Shown piece after piece: positions 1 to 9,400 of a stretch of 64,000 nt of DNA (position 1 is the first letter of the stretch; each line of letters starts with the position of its first letter). Both the position numbers and the translations under genes were made by a program. This DNA comes from Haloferula rosea (GTDB taxonomy: Bacteria > Verrucomicrobiota > Verrucomicrobiia > Verrucomicrobiales > Akkermansiaceae). Location of the stretch: assembly GCF_016595525.1 (NCBI RefSeq), contig NZ_JAENII010000007.1, positions 186,001-250,000 of the forward strand, in the 5' to 3' direction. Below the pieces are notes generated by a model. The model saw only the letters and a list, made by a program, of their open reading frames with translations, ran no database searches and was not told where the DNA came from.

Positions 1-843
1 CTGACGATCGGCGAGGCGTGGGCTGGCACCCTTGCCTACACCCTGCAGATCTACTTCGATTTCTCAGGCTACTCGGACATTGCGATCGGGTCCGCCCGCC
101 TCTTCGGCATCCGCCTCCCGCTCAACTTCGCCTCGCCTTACAAGGCGACTTCAGTGGTCGACTTCTGGCGTCGCTGGCACATGACTCTTTCGCGGTTCCT
201 TCGCGACTACCTCTACATCCCCCTCGGCGGCAGTCGGTGCGGGAAAACGCGTCGGTACATCAACCTGATGCTCACGATGCTCCTTGGCGGCTTCTGGCAC
301 GGCGCTGGATGGACCTTCATCCTCTGGGGCCTGCTCCATGGCAGCTACCTCTGTGCGAACCACGCATGGTTCCACGTTCGCAAGAAACTGGATTGGAAAC
401 CGATGCCCAAACCCATCGCGATCGGGCTCACCTTCTTTGCCGTCGCGCTCGCCTGGATTCCCTTCCGTTCGGGCAACTACGAGCTCGGCCCCGAGGGGTC
501 CACCACTGCGGCACTCTCGTCGACGTGGTCGATTCTCGAGACCATGTTCGGAGCTCAAGGATTCACCTTCTGGCCACCCGACGCCGCGGTGGTCGTCAAG
601 GACTCCAAGGCCATCCGGCCGATCCTTGCCGGACTCATCGTCGTGTTCCTGCTTCCCAGCACCCAGGAGTTCATGCGCCGATACACTCCCGCCATCGGGC
701 TCAGAAAACCCTCCAAGGATGGGCCACGACGCAGCTGGCAATGGCGCCCGACGGTGCCGTGGGCCCTTTTCAGCCTCGCGATGCTCTACCTCGTCGGTCG
801 AGAGTTCGACCAACTCAGCGAGTTCATCTACTTCCAGTTCTAA
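1..843 (+). CDS. MBOAT family O-acyltransferase (AlgI-like), 5' truncated
   Basis: The frame is open from base 1, so the gene begins upstream of the window; 280 C-terminal residues are visible. The protein is a multi-pass membrane O-acyltransferase of the alginate O-acetyltransferase AlgI type, which transfers acetyl groups across the inner membrane onto exported polysaccharide. Family hallmarks are the YFDFSGYSDIAIG segment, the FWRRWHMTLS motif and the WHGAGWTF segment carrying the conserved histidine of MBOAT enzymes. Several hydrophobic helices follow. The stop codon overlaps the end of the convergent mnmA by three bases. The acceptor cannot be told; no AlgJ/AlgX-like partner lies on this side, so it may be upstream. 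Confidence 0.9.
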   Translation: MTIGEAWAGTLAYTLQIYFDFSGYSDIAIGSARLFGIRLPLNFASPYKATSVVDFWRRWHMTLSRFLRDYLYIPLGGSRCGKTRRYINLMLTMLLGGFWHGAGWTFILWGLLHGSYLCANHAWFHVRKKLDWKPMPKPIAIGLTFFAVALAWIPFRSGNYELGPEGSTTAALSSTWSILETMFGAQGFTFWPPDAAVVVKDSKAIRPILAGLIVVFLLPSTQEFMRRYTPAIGLRKPSKDGPRRSWQWRPTVPWALFSLAMLYLVGREFDQLSEFIYFQF

Positions 844-1928
844 GAAACGCCGCCAATCTGCTCGAACACGCCGCCGCCCAGCAGGCGCCCTCCGTCGTAG
901 AAGGCGCAGATCTGCCCTGCTGCGAGCGCGCGCTGGGGGTTCTCGAAGAGCACTTCGACCCGTCCGTCCTCCATCGGCGTGACCCGACACGGTTCGGGTT
1001 TCGAACGGTAACGCGGTTGAGCTTCGACCCGCCGCTGCCGATCAAAGGGCTCGTTGATGGTCGAAACGCTGCCCACCACCGCCGACGTGACATAGAGCCC
1101 CGGGGTCTCCCCTTCGTCCCACCCGAGGACGAGCTGGTTCAGCTCGAGGTTCTTCCCGACCACGACATAAGCCATCCCTTCCCGGGGCGATGCAACTCCA
1201 TGCCCCTTGCGCTGACCCAGCGTGTAAAGGTGCAGGCCATCGTGGCGCCCGAGCACCTTGCCATCGAGATTCACGATGTCGCCCGGATTGTCCGGAATGT
1301 AGTGGCTGATGAAATCCCGCATCTTGATCTCACCGATGAAGCAGATCCCCTGGCTGTCCTTCTTTCCCGCCGTGGGCAGATCGTGGCGGCGAGCCACCTC
1401 ACGGACCTCGGGCTTGAGCATCTCCCCGGCTGGAAACATGGCGTGGGAAACCTGGTGCTGGGTCATCAGGGAGAGAAAATAGCTTTGATCCTTGTTGGGA
1501 TCCGCCCCCTTGAGGATGGCCGCCCCACCCCCGGCGAGGTCACGGCGACGCGCGTAGTGCCCGGTCGCCACATACTCGAACTCCTGCTCGAGCGCATAGT
1601 CGAGAAACACGCCGAACTTCATCTCCCGGTTGCACCAGACATCGGGATTCGGCGTGATGCCCTCCCGATATCCATCCACCAGATAATCGACAATCCGCGC
1701 CTTGTATTGATCGATCAGGTCCACCACCCGGAACTCGATGCCGAGTTTGCGGGCGACCGCCAGCGCATCATCCAGATCCGTCTCCCACGGACAATCCCCC
1801 GGGAGTCCTTCCGCATTGATCCAGTTCTTCATGAAGGCACCCGTCACCTCATGTCCCTGCTCAATGAGCAAGGCTGCCGCCGCGGAGCTGTCCACTCCGC
1901 CGGAAAGACCCACCAGCACCTTCGCCAT
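840..1928 (-). CDS. mnmA: tRNA-specific 2-thiouridylase MnmA
   Basis: This enzyme inserts sulphur at U34 of tRNAs for Lys, Glu and Gln in the cytoplasm, using ATP and a relayed persulphide. The N-terminal PP-loop GLSGGVDSSAAA begins nine residues after the chosen ATG. The NPDVWCNREMKF segment carries the first catalytic cysteine, and GICFIGE carries the second, as in the family. The length of 362 residues is normal. The frame stays open upstream for 46 more codons, but the sequence MAKVLVGLSGG matches family N-termini, so the ATG at 1928 is preferred. There is no clear Shine-Dalgarno sequence. It is convergent with the MBOAT gene and divergent from the membrane protein at 2042. Confidence 0.96.
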   Translation of the reverse strand: MAKVLVGLSGGVDSSAAAALLIEQGHEVTGAFMKNWINAEGLPGDCPWETDLDDALAVARKLGIEFRVVDLIDQYKARIVDYLVDGYREGITPNPDVWCNREMKFGVFLDYALEQEFEYVATGHYARRRDLAGGGAAILKGADPNKDQSYFLSLMTQHQVSHAMFPAGEMLKPEVREVARRHDLPTAGKKDSQGICFIGEIKMRDFISHYIPDNPGDIVNLDGKVLGRHDGLHLYTLGQRKGHGVASPREGMAYVVVGKNLELNQLVLGWDEGETPGLYVTSAVVGSVSTINEPFDRQRRVEAQPRYRSKPEPCRVTPMEDGRVEVLFENPQRALAAGQICAFYDGGRLLGGGVFEQIGGVS

Positions 1929-2041
1929 GCCGCGAAAAGAGAGTGCCCACCGCAACCTGCCAAGCGGGAATTTGCCGATCTTGCGCTTCTTGGGCAATTT
2001 TCGCATTGGGCGATCCGGAGAATTCGGTGCAGCCTCCCGCC

Positions 2042-2908
2042 GTGTCCGACTCCGCTCGCTCTCCACTTTCCGGCTGCGCCATCCTGATCGCCGCCGTACT
2101 GATGCTCGTTTTCCTCATCGGCTTCTCCGTGTGGCTCCCGTTCCGCCAGGCGGACGAAATTGAAAAGTTCACTCAAGAACAACCCGCGCCAGTCCCCGCG
2201 CTTCAGATCTCGGATTTCGAAACCGAAACCACCTCGCTCGTCGAGCGGCTGGAGAACTTCCGCAGCAGCCTCGCCGATCAGGATGCCGAAGCCATCATCG
2301 AACTCGACGCCCAAGACCTGAATCTGGCAATCGCCCAGTTCGAGCCCCTCGAAGAGCTTCGCGGAACTTTCCATGTCGATGCAGTCAAGGACGACCTTCT
2401 TCACGTCTCGATCTGCTACCAACTCAACGGCCGACCACGCCTTGCGAAAGAAGGTGAGGACGGTCCCATCACCGCGGATCCACGCTATCTGGTCGGCACC
2501 CTGAAAGCTCGTCCCTTGCTGACCAAACGCGAGTTGGTGCTTTCGGTCGATGCTCTGGAAGTCCCGAATTCCGAGGTCCCCGAAGGTTTCATGGGGCATT
2601 TCTCCACACTCCGGATCTTTGAAGCGGCCAAGGATCACGAAGTGATTGGTCCGGCCATGGCTCAACTCACTAGCGCTCAAATCGAGGGCGACAAGCTGGT
2701 TCTGTCCCGAATTCCGGGAGCCCCCATCCCCGATGTCGTCACCGACGAGCAGTTCCAGAAAAGCGGCGGGAAGATCGCCATCTTCCTCGGAGCAGGCGTT
2801 TTGGTCTTCCTGATCTTTGCGGGTTTGGTGCTATTCATCGGATATCGCACCCAACTCCGAAAAATCCAGGAACAGGAAAAGACAAACTTCGGCGAGGAGG
2901 ACGCTTGA
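2042..2908 (+). CDS. Hypothetical protein with N- and C-terminal membrane helices
   Basis: I do not recognise a family. The 288-residue protein has a hydrophobic helix at about residues 10-30, a soluble middle of about 210 residues, and a second hydrophobic helix near residues 245-270 followed by a basic and acidic tail. The middle would therefore lie in the periplasm with both ends cytoplasmic. A GTG at 2042 is chosen because it gives a short polar lead into the first helix; an ATG at 2102 would cut into the helix, and the longer frame from 1943 runs into the divergent mnmA leader. The gene is alone on its strand before the ClpP-like pair. Confidence 0.7.
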   Translation: MSDSARSPLSGCAILIAAVLMLVFLIGFSVWLPFRQADEIEKFTQEQPAPVPALQISDFETETTSLVERLENFRSSLADQDAEAIIELDAQDLNLAIAQFEPLEELRGTFHVDAVKDDLLHVSICYQLNGRPRLAKEGEDGPITADPRYLVGTLKARPLLTKRELVLSVDALEVPNSEVPEGFMGHFSTLRIFEAAKDHEVIGPAMAQLTSAQIEGDKLVLSRIPGAPIPDVVTDEQFQKSGGKIAIFLGAGVLVFLIFAGLVLFIGYRTQLRKIQEQEKTNFGEEDA

Positions 2909-2970
2909 CGCGAGACGTCGGCAATCCGAGTTGATTTGGACCGAAGTCTGCTCATACCTAATCCCATCCT

Positions 2971-4278
2971 ATGAAATCGAATGTCACCCGGACTGCCCTG
3001 CTGAGTCTAGCACTCGCCGGCGGCCTCCACGCCCAAGATAGCAACGCTTCCGCGGCCTCGACTGCGGTCACCCCCCCGGTGGAGGTGAAGCAGGAAGCCG
3101 AAAAGCAAGCTCCGAAGCCGAAGCCGAAGTCCAATGAGGAGAAGCGCCAGGCCGAGATGAAGAAAGAGCAGGAGCGCCTCGCCCTTGAGAACGCCTTGGT
3201 GGACGAGCGCGTGAAGTACGAAACCGCAAAAATGCGTGCGGAGGCCGCTCGCCTGAAGGCGGAGAAGGACCTCATTGCCGAGCGCTTGTCACACGCCACC
3301 ATGAAGCGGAAGGCAGAAGAGGAAGCCAAAAACGCCAAGATGGAAGTCGAGCGTGAGCGTCTCACCCGCGAGGCCGCCATTGCGAAGGCCAAAGCCGAAT
3401 CCCTTGGCAACCAACTCAAGGCGCTGCAAGCCGAGCACAGCATCGAACTCTCCAAGCTCGACGCCCAGATCAAGAAGATCGAGGCAACCGAGCGCCGCAA
3501 GGGCTACGCAAATGCCAAACCGGAGTACCTCAAGAACCCCCTCCGCAAGGACGGCACCGTGGTCATCTCTGACCGCCGGATCGCCCTGAACGGACCGATT
3601 TCCGGCGGCACTGCGGACTTCGTTACCGACCGGATCCACTACTACAACAATGCCAACCGCCAGCATCCGATCTTCATCGTCATCGACGAGTGTCCGGGTG
3701 GCTCGGTGATGGCTGGATACCGCATCCTCAAGGCGATGGAAGCCAGCGATGCGCCCGTGCACGTCGTCGTCAAATCCTTCGCGGCCTCCATGGCGGCAGC
3801 AATCACGACCCTGGCCGAGGAGTCCTACGCGTATCCGAACGCGGTCATCCTCCACCACCAGATCAGCTCGACGCTGTTCGGACGCCTGAACCTGACACAG
3901 CAGAAGGAATTCCTCGCCGAGAGCAATCGCTGGTGGGAGCGCCTTGCCACCCCCATCGCCGATGAGATGGGCATCACGAAGGAAGAATTTATCGAGAGGA
4001 TGTATGAACACTCTTCCAGTGGTGACTGGAGCGAATTCGGTGTCGAAGCCCAGAAGCTCAAGTGGGTGAAACACATTGTGAGTGGTATCGACGAATCCTC
4101 GTTCCTGCGGGATCCGGACGCCAAGAAGACGACTCCGACCACCACCACGACGACCCGCACAGGTGAAGTCGAAGCTGGCGTCGACGAAGATGGTCGCCCC
4201 GTGATGTATCTCCCTCGCCTCAACCCGAAGGATGTCTACTTCATCTACAATCCGGACGGCTACTACCGCCTGCGCTGA
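2971..4278 (+). CDS. Exported ClpP-like serine protease with N-terminal coiled coil (paralog 1)
   Basis: The 435-residue protein starts with a probable signal peptide (residues 1-22, ending LHAQ). A proline/lysine-rich linker and a long charged coiled coil follow at about 50-180. The C-terminal half, about 190-380, has the ClpP/crotonase fold signature: IDECPGGSVMAG, then AASMAA with the expected nucleophile Ser273, then LHHQ with His296, and GDW with Asp352 in the place of the ClpP aspartate. ClpP is normally cytoplasmic and works with an AAA+ unfoldase; an exported version with its own coiled coil must act differently, perhaps like SppA or membrane-linked ClpP homologues. The next gene is a close paralog, so the two may form a mixed complex. 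Catalysis is inferred from motifs only. Confidence 0.82.
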   Translation: MKSNVTRTALLSLALAGGLHAQDSNASAASTAVTPPVEVKQEAEKQAPKPKPKSNEEKRQAEMKKEQERLALENALVDERVKYETAKMRAEAARLKAEKDLIAERLSHATMKRKAEEEAKNAKMEVERERLTREAAIAKAKAESLGNQLKALQAEHSIELSKLDAQIKKIEATERRKGYANAKPEYLKNPLRKDGTVVISDRRIALNGPISGGTADFVTDRIHYYNNANRQHPIFIVIDECPGGSVMAGYRILKAMEASDAPVHVVVKSFAASMAAAITTLAEESYAYPNAVILHHQISSTLFGRLNLTQQKEFLAESNRWWERLATPIADEMGITKEEFIERMYEHSSSGDWSEFGVEAQKLKWVKHIVSGIDESSFLRDPDAKKTTPTTTTTTRTGEVEAGVDEDGRPVMYLPRLNPKDVYFIYNPDGYYRLR

Positions 4279-4302
4279 GCCGACTTCAGCCTGATTTTCT
4301 CG

Positions 4303-4334
4303 AAAGACGGGGCCCCCAAGGCCCCGTCTTTTTT
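4303..4334 (+). terminator. Intrinsic terminator after the first ClpP-like gene
   Basis: A perfect 11-bp stem (4303-4313 with 4321-4331) with a 7-base loop, running into a T tract. It lies between the two ClpP-like genes, so the downstream paralog either has its own promoter in a very short gap or depends on read-through. Confidence 0.9.
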
Positions 4335-4356
4335 ATGAGCCCCCGCCCCTGCCTCC

Positions 4357-5556
4357 ATGTATCGCTCCATCCTCCAACTCACCCTCGTTCTCTCCCTGGC
4401 TCCATCGCTCCTCGCGGAGGACGAGAAAGTGAATGCCAGCGACGAACGGCAACGTTTGGAACTTGAGAACAGTCTGATCGACGAACGGACGAGGTTTGAA
4501 ACCGCAGGGATGCGCGCCGAGATCGAACGACTCAAGGCCGAGAAGGAACTTCTCACAGCGCGGCTCAATCTGGCTTCGGCCAAACGCAGGTCGACCGACC
4601 TCAAGAATCATGCAACTTTGGAACTCGAGAAGCAGCGCTTGGAACGCGAGGCTGCCATCTCCAAAGCCCGGGCGGACAAACTCGAAGGCCGACTCAAGGC
4701 CGCTCAAGCCCAGTCCAGCCTGAGGATTTCCCGCCTTCAGAACGAGATCCAGAGGCTGGAAATGGAAAAGAAGCGGCACAATTACGCGGACGCTGAGACC
4801 CAGTATCTGCTCAACCCGCTTCGTCCTGACGGCACCCTCGTCATCTCCGATCGGAGAATCGCTCTCAACGAAACCATCACGACTTCCACCGCGGACTACA
4901 TCACCGACCGCATTCACTACTACAACAATGCGAGCCGGGAATACCCCATCTTCATCGTCATCGATGAGTGCCCGGGCGGCTCGGTCATGGCAGGCTGCCG
5001 GATCCAACAGGCAATGAAGGCCAGCGACGCTCCGGTCCATGTGGTGGTCAAATCATTCGCCGCCTCGATGGCAGCCGCCATCACCACTCTGGCCGAAGAA
5101 TCCTACGCCTACCCGGACGCCATGATTCTCCATCACCAGATCAGCTGGGATCACCGCACGGAGCGGAACCTGACCGAACAAAAGGACTTCTTGAAGAACT
5201 GCAACCGGTGGTGGAACCGCTTTGGCACGCCAATCGCCGAACACATGGGAATCACTTCCGAGGAATTCATTCGTCGAATGTATGCCCATTCCAGCAGCGG
5301 CGACTGGAGGGAATTTGCTCCGGAGGCCAAGCAACTGAAGTGGATCAAGCACGTCGTGAACGCCATCGAGGAATCATCCTTTGTGAAGCATCCGGATGCC
5401 CGCGACTCGCCCCGAACCGATTCCTCCACTCCGAGCGCAAATGGGGTCCAACAGGGGGTCGATGCCACGGGGAAGCCCATCATGATCCTTCCCCGGATCA
5501 ATCCGCTCGACGTATACTTCCTCTACAATCCGGACGGCTACTACCGCCAACGCTGA
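4357..5556 (+). CDS. Exported ClpP-like serine protease with N-terminal coiled coil (paralog 2)
   Basis: Tandem paralog of the preceding gene, 399 residues. It has a signal peptide (about 1-20, ending LLAED), a coiled coil at about 30-145 and a ClpP-like domain at about 155-345. The triad candidates are Ser237 in AASMAA, His260 in LHHQ and Asp316 in GDW, all conserved with the first copy, and the final residues (FLYNPDGYYRQR versus FIYNPDGYYRLR) are nearly the same. The N-terminal linker is shorter and lacks the KPKPK stretch. The catalytic half is much more conserved than the coiled coil, suggesting selection on the protease fold. Partner and substrate are unknown. Confidence 0.82.
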   Translation: MYRSILQLTLVLSLAPSLLAEDEKVNASDERQRLELENSLIDERTRFETAGMRAEIERLKAEKELLTARLNLASAKRRSTDLKNHATLELEKQRLEREAAISKARADKLEGRLKAAQAQSSLRISRLQNEIQRLEMEKKRHNYADAETQYLLNPLRPDGTLVISDRRIALNETITTSTADYITDRIHYYNNASREYPIFIVIDECPGGSVMAGCRIQQAMKASDAPVHVVVKSFAASMAAAITTLAEESYAYPDAMILHHQISWDHRTERNLTEQKDFLKNCNRWWNRFGTPIAEHMGITSEEFIRRMYAHSSSGDWREFAPEAKQLKWIKHVVNAIEESSFVKHPDARDSPRTDSSTPSANGVQQGVDATGKPIMILPRINPLDVYFLYNPDGYYRQR

Positions 5557-5712
5557 GATGCCACCGAAATTCAGTGGACGAGGCATCCGACACAGCGCTT
5601 TTCCCGGTCTCACTACTCGTCATCCACGGTCGTTCTCGAACTTTTCGCAAACGACCACTTGAATGCTTAAGTTTTCTTGATAGTTTTGGTTCGTGATTTA
5701 ACACACGAAACC

Positions 5713-6348
5713 ATGAGCACGCACACCCTCCAAGACGTCAATATCGATCTCGGGACCCCCGCCGAGACCTCCGAAACTCCGTCCGCCAAGCCACGCCGCT
5801 GGTGGAATCCATTCCAACGCTCCGACGCTCCCCGCCGCCCTTGGCTGCGCCGGGGTCGTGCCTTGGAAGAACTCCGGGCCGAGCATCTCAAGCTGATCGA
5901 GACCATTGAGCAGTTGAACGAGCGGATTAGTGCTCGTGAAGACAACCCTTCCATGGAACTTGATCCGATGCCGGTCATCCGTGGAATCGAGAGCATCAGC
6001 AGCGGTCAGGCAAAAATTTCCGAGAGCCTTGAGTCCTTGAATGGTTTCATGGAGCGCGCCAGCGCAAGCGGTGAGCGCCTGACGGAAGCAGTCAGTCAGG
6101 TCGATCAGACTCTCGTTGCCGTCCAAGGAACCCATTCCGAAACCGTTGGTGCCCTGGGCCAGGTGTCGGACCGAATGGACGATGTGACGCTGCGCTTCGA
6201 GACGCTCTTTGACCGCATGGCCGAGTCCGAAAAGTCACTGGCCGAGGACTATCGCAAGCTCCAACATCGGACGCTGCTTTCCGTGGCAGCCATCAGTGCA
6301 GCCGTCATCGTGGTGCTCTCCCTGTTCATGACCGCGCCTTGGGCATAA
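5713..6348 (+). CDS. Coiled-coil protein with C-terminal membrane anchor
   Basis: A 211-residue protein of unknown function. It has a polar start, a basic RRWWNPFQRSDAPRRPWLRR stretch, a long predicted coiled coil covering about residues 55-185, and one hydrophobic helix at the extreme C-terminus (about 190-208). This layout is that of a tail-anchored cytoplasmic coiled-coil protein, reminiscent of methyl-accepting or filament-like proteins, but no named domain was recognised. The ATG at 5713 is preferred over one at 5677. The 5640-5712 leader is clearly more AT-rich than its surroundings and probably holds a promoter, although no convincing -35/-10 pair was found. It follows the ClpP-like pair on the same strand. 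Confidence 0.75.
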   Translation: MSTHTLQDVNIDLGTPAETSETPSAKPRRWWNPFQRSDAPRRPWLRRGRALEELRAEHLKLIETIEQLNERISAREDNPSMELDPMPVIRGIESISSGQAKISESLESLNGFMERASASGERLTEAVSQVDQTLVAVQGTHSETVGALGQVSDRMDDVTLRFETLFDRMAESEKSLAEDYRKLQHRTLLSVAAISAAVIVVLSLFMTAPWA

Positions 6349-6405
6349 TCGCCAGAGGTTGGCATTCCCTCACGCCTTGGTTTTCATCCGGGACTCGCTC
6401 GGTGC

Positions 6406-9400
6406 TCATGGAGTGCGCACCCGGATGAAAAGGCTGGCGGGGACTTCCCCGCCCAGTTCCTCCTCCGTCATCACGACCCTCGTGGTGCTCGCCGGCCAGT
6501 CGGCCGCCTGAACGAATCCTGCTTCGTTCCAACCGCCCAGGTCTGCGGACCAATCGATCAGGTAAGTCCGCCCCGGCACCGATCGGAATTCGAGGCTCGC
6601 TCCCACACCGGCCTCAGGCAGGGCGGTCAACACTTCAAATCGACTGGAGGCATCCGTCGGGTCCGTCCCTGCCTCCTTCTCGTCCGCATCCAGCACACCG
6701 TCCCCATCGGCATCTCCGGCTCCGAGCAAATCCAGGTCGGGGGCGTAGACAAGCTCCCACGAATCCGCCAAGCCGTCCTCGTCCTCATCAGCGCTGCCAC
6801 CGAAGCCGAGGCTCACGCTGAACAGGTAGGTCCGGTTGCTGAATTCGGGCGGAGCTTCGTAAATGTGGGGAATGACCGGTGGCTGCCCGAGCTCCAGGAC
6901 GGCACCCACATGATCCGGGTCGTGATAGCGATAAAAAGGCTGGTCTCCGCCCCACACAAATGCCATCGCACCGGCATCATCCCCCCCTGATCCGTCGGCA
7001 AAGGAGTCCACGAAGCCCGCGGCCACCGTTTCACCCGGAGCAATCGAGATCAGGGTCGTTGAGGCTCCGAACGGCCGGTCGTTTTGACCGACGAGGTAGC
7101 TATCCTGCGTATTCCCGATCGCAAGCACGGTGAAATCATCCCCACCATTCAACCTGACCACGAACGGGGTGATCGGATCAGTCAACCGGGTCGTCTCGAA
7201 CTTGAACCGATCCACGCTCACAGTGAGGGTATCGGGCGTCGTATTGGTAAAGGTCTCATCGAGATTGATCACGAAATTCGACGGGGCGCCATCAACGTTC
7301 CGAGTCCCCGGCAGTGAGGAATCCGCACCGACGCCCACCGCTGCCACCCGGTAGCTGATCGAGAAGTCATAATCGCGGTTCTGCCCGGTCTCCAGATTGG
7401 CACCTACCTGCGGCTGCAGCCCGACCACGACCGACCCTGCATCTCCTTCGAAGGGACCACCACTTCGCCAAATCTCAGCTCCACCCGGCGACCACGACAC
7501 CACCTCGCCGCCGCTCCCTCCGGACCCATCCGGGTTCGCATCGAGGAAGCCGACTGCCAGCGTTTCTCCAGCCGCCAGAACGACATTCTCCACCCCGTCT
7601 GCGAAAGGAAACTCGTTGGCTCCCACGGCGTATCCGGTCCGAGTTTGCCCAATCGCCATCACGGTGAACTCGTTGTCCCCGTTCACCTTCACCACGAAGG
7701 GCGTGACAGGGTCTCCCACCGACATGGCCGAGAACCGGAACTGATCCAGCTGGACCACGCACTCCACCCCACTCGTGTTCGTATAGGTCGCGTCTTCGTT
7801 GATGACCAGATTCGCCACCCATCCATCGATCCCGCTGCCTGCGGGATCCGCCACTGCACCCAACTCACCTCCCTGATAGAAGCTCTGGGCGTTCGTACAC
7901 GCATCCGGAGTCATCCCGAGAATCCACTCCGCCAGCTCGACCACCGCTGCCTGATCGACCCTTCCCTTGGCCAGCGGCGGCATCGCGCAGCAATCGTCGG
8001 TCGTATTGAGACGGTGGAACAGCACGGAGTTCTCCAAGCTCCCCGGCTTGATCACCGCTGGAGCGGGAAGCCCGAGTGACTCGATCACAGGACCACAAAC
8101 CAGTCCCTGATTGGTGAGTGGGGTCGTCAAACGAGCGTCAAAGAACGCCCGTGAACTACCACCAGGATGATGGCAGTGCGCACAATTACTATCAACGTAG
8201 GACCTCACCCTCGTTTCCACATCGCTCGATGGATCGCCCAACGACACCGAGGTAATGACATTCACCAGGTCCTCTTCCTTGAGCTCCTGCTGGATGAATC
8301 CGGCTGCGCTGAGCGATTCGATCTGATGTCCCGACACCCCTGATGGATAAGTCACGGTCTGATTCAACTGCCGGGTGTTGTATCCAAGCACAAAGCCAGC
8401 CGAAGGAGTGTGGCACAGGTTGCACTGACTTCTGGACGGGTACTGGTAGTCGAAGATCTCACCCTCAACCGTCAGCAATTCCTCCGCTCCATCCTCGAGG
8501 AGATCCGCATCGCTTCCGTCCGCACGCCACTTGTAGGTCACCCCGCCCCATCCATCGACACCATGGACCAACAGCCGGGTCTCAACCGGGGTCCCGTCAT
8601 CAGGTTGTTCGAAATGCTTCACAAACACCGTTCCGACCGGGAAGGCCCAAGCCTGATTCTCACTGTAACCGATCAGTTCGTCCGGAGCATCCGGGAAACC
8701 GTCACTCGGAATCATCACCCATCGACGCTTCGCAAGCCCTGCGCTCCAGAGCGGCGTATTCACCTCATAGGGGATCATCGCCGGTGCTGCCGTCAACGAG
8801 GGCACATCCGAAAACAAGCCCGTCTCGGACAACAGCATCGGATATTCCCAGTTCAGCGGCGATGTGCTCCCCGCCGGTTGGATCCGTGAAATCTGGCCAC
8901 CTCCAGCGACACCCCCTCCCATCTGAAGCACAAACGGCTCACCCTGGGCATCCAATCCGAACGAACTGATCCCCACCCAGATGCCTCCCGCACGGGCCGC
9001 GCCCAGGGCTTGCACGCCGATGGCCTCGCCGGTCACTCCATCCACTTCAAGCGCACGGACCTGCTGGTTCCCGTTGTCGCCGAACAGATACTTCCCTTGC
9101 AGATCCGGAATCAAGCTTCCGCGATAGACGAAGCCTCCGATGATGCAGTTCCCTTCGTCGCGGAGATACTGATACACCGGCTCCTTCTCGACCCCGATCA
9201 ACGGGTCCGGGGTATCGCGAAAGCCGGCCCCGAGGCCCTCCTTGTAGTTCCACTGAAAGTTCAGCCCCGGTGCATCCATCACATCGATCTCTTCGGCGAC
9301 ATTCGCCCCGACATCCCCGATCCAGAATTTCCCCGTCACCGGGTCGCAGCTCATGCGGTGCGGCTCGCGCAACCCGATCGCATAGAACTCCTCCAACACG

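Noticed and set aside
18-2087. 689-codon plus-strand frame across the MBOAT gene and mnmA
   Set aside because: It covers the MBOAT gene in another phase and mnmA in antisense; no domain is seen.
5659-5684. Promoter TTGAAT ... GATAGT before the coiled-coil gene
   Set aside because: The spacer is only 14 bases, too short for a sigma-70 promoter.
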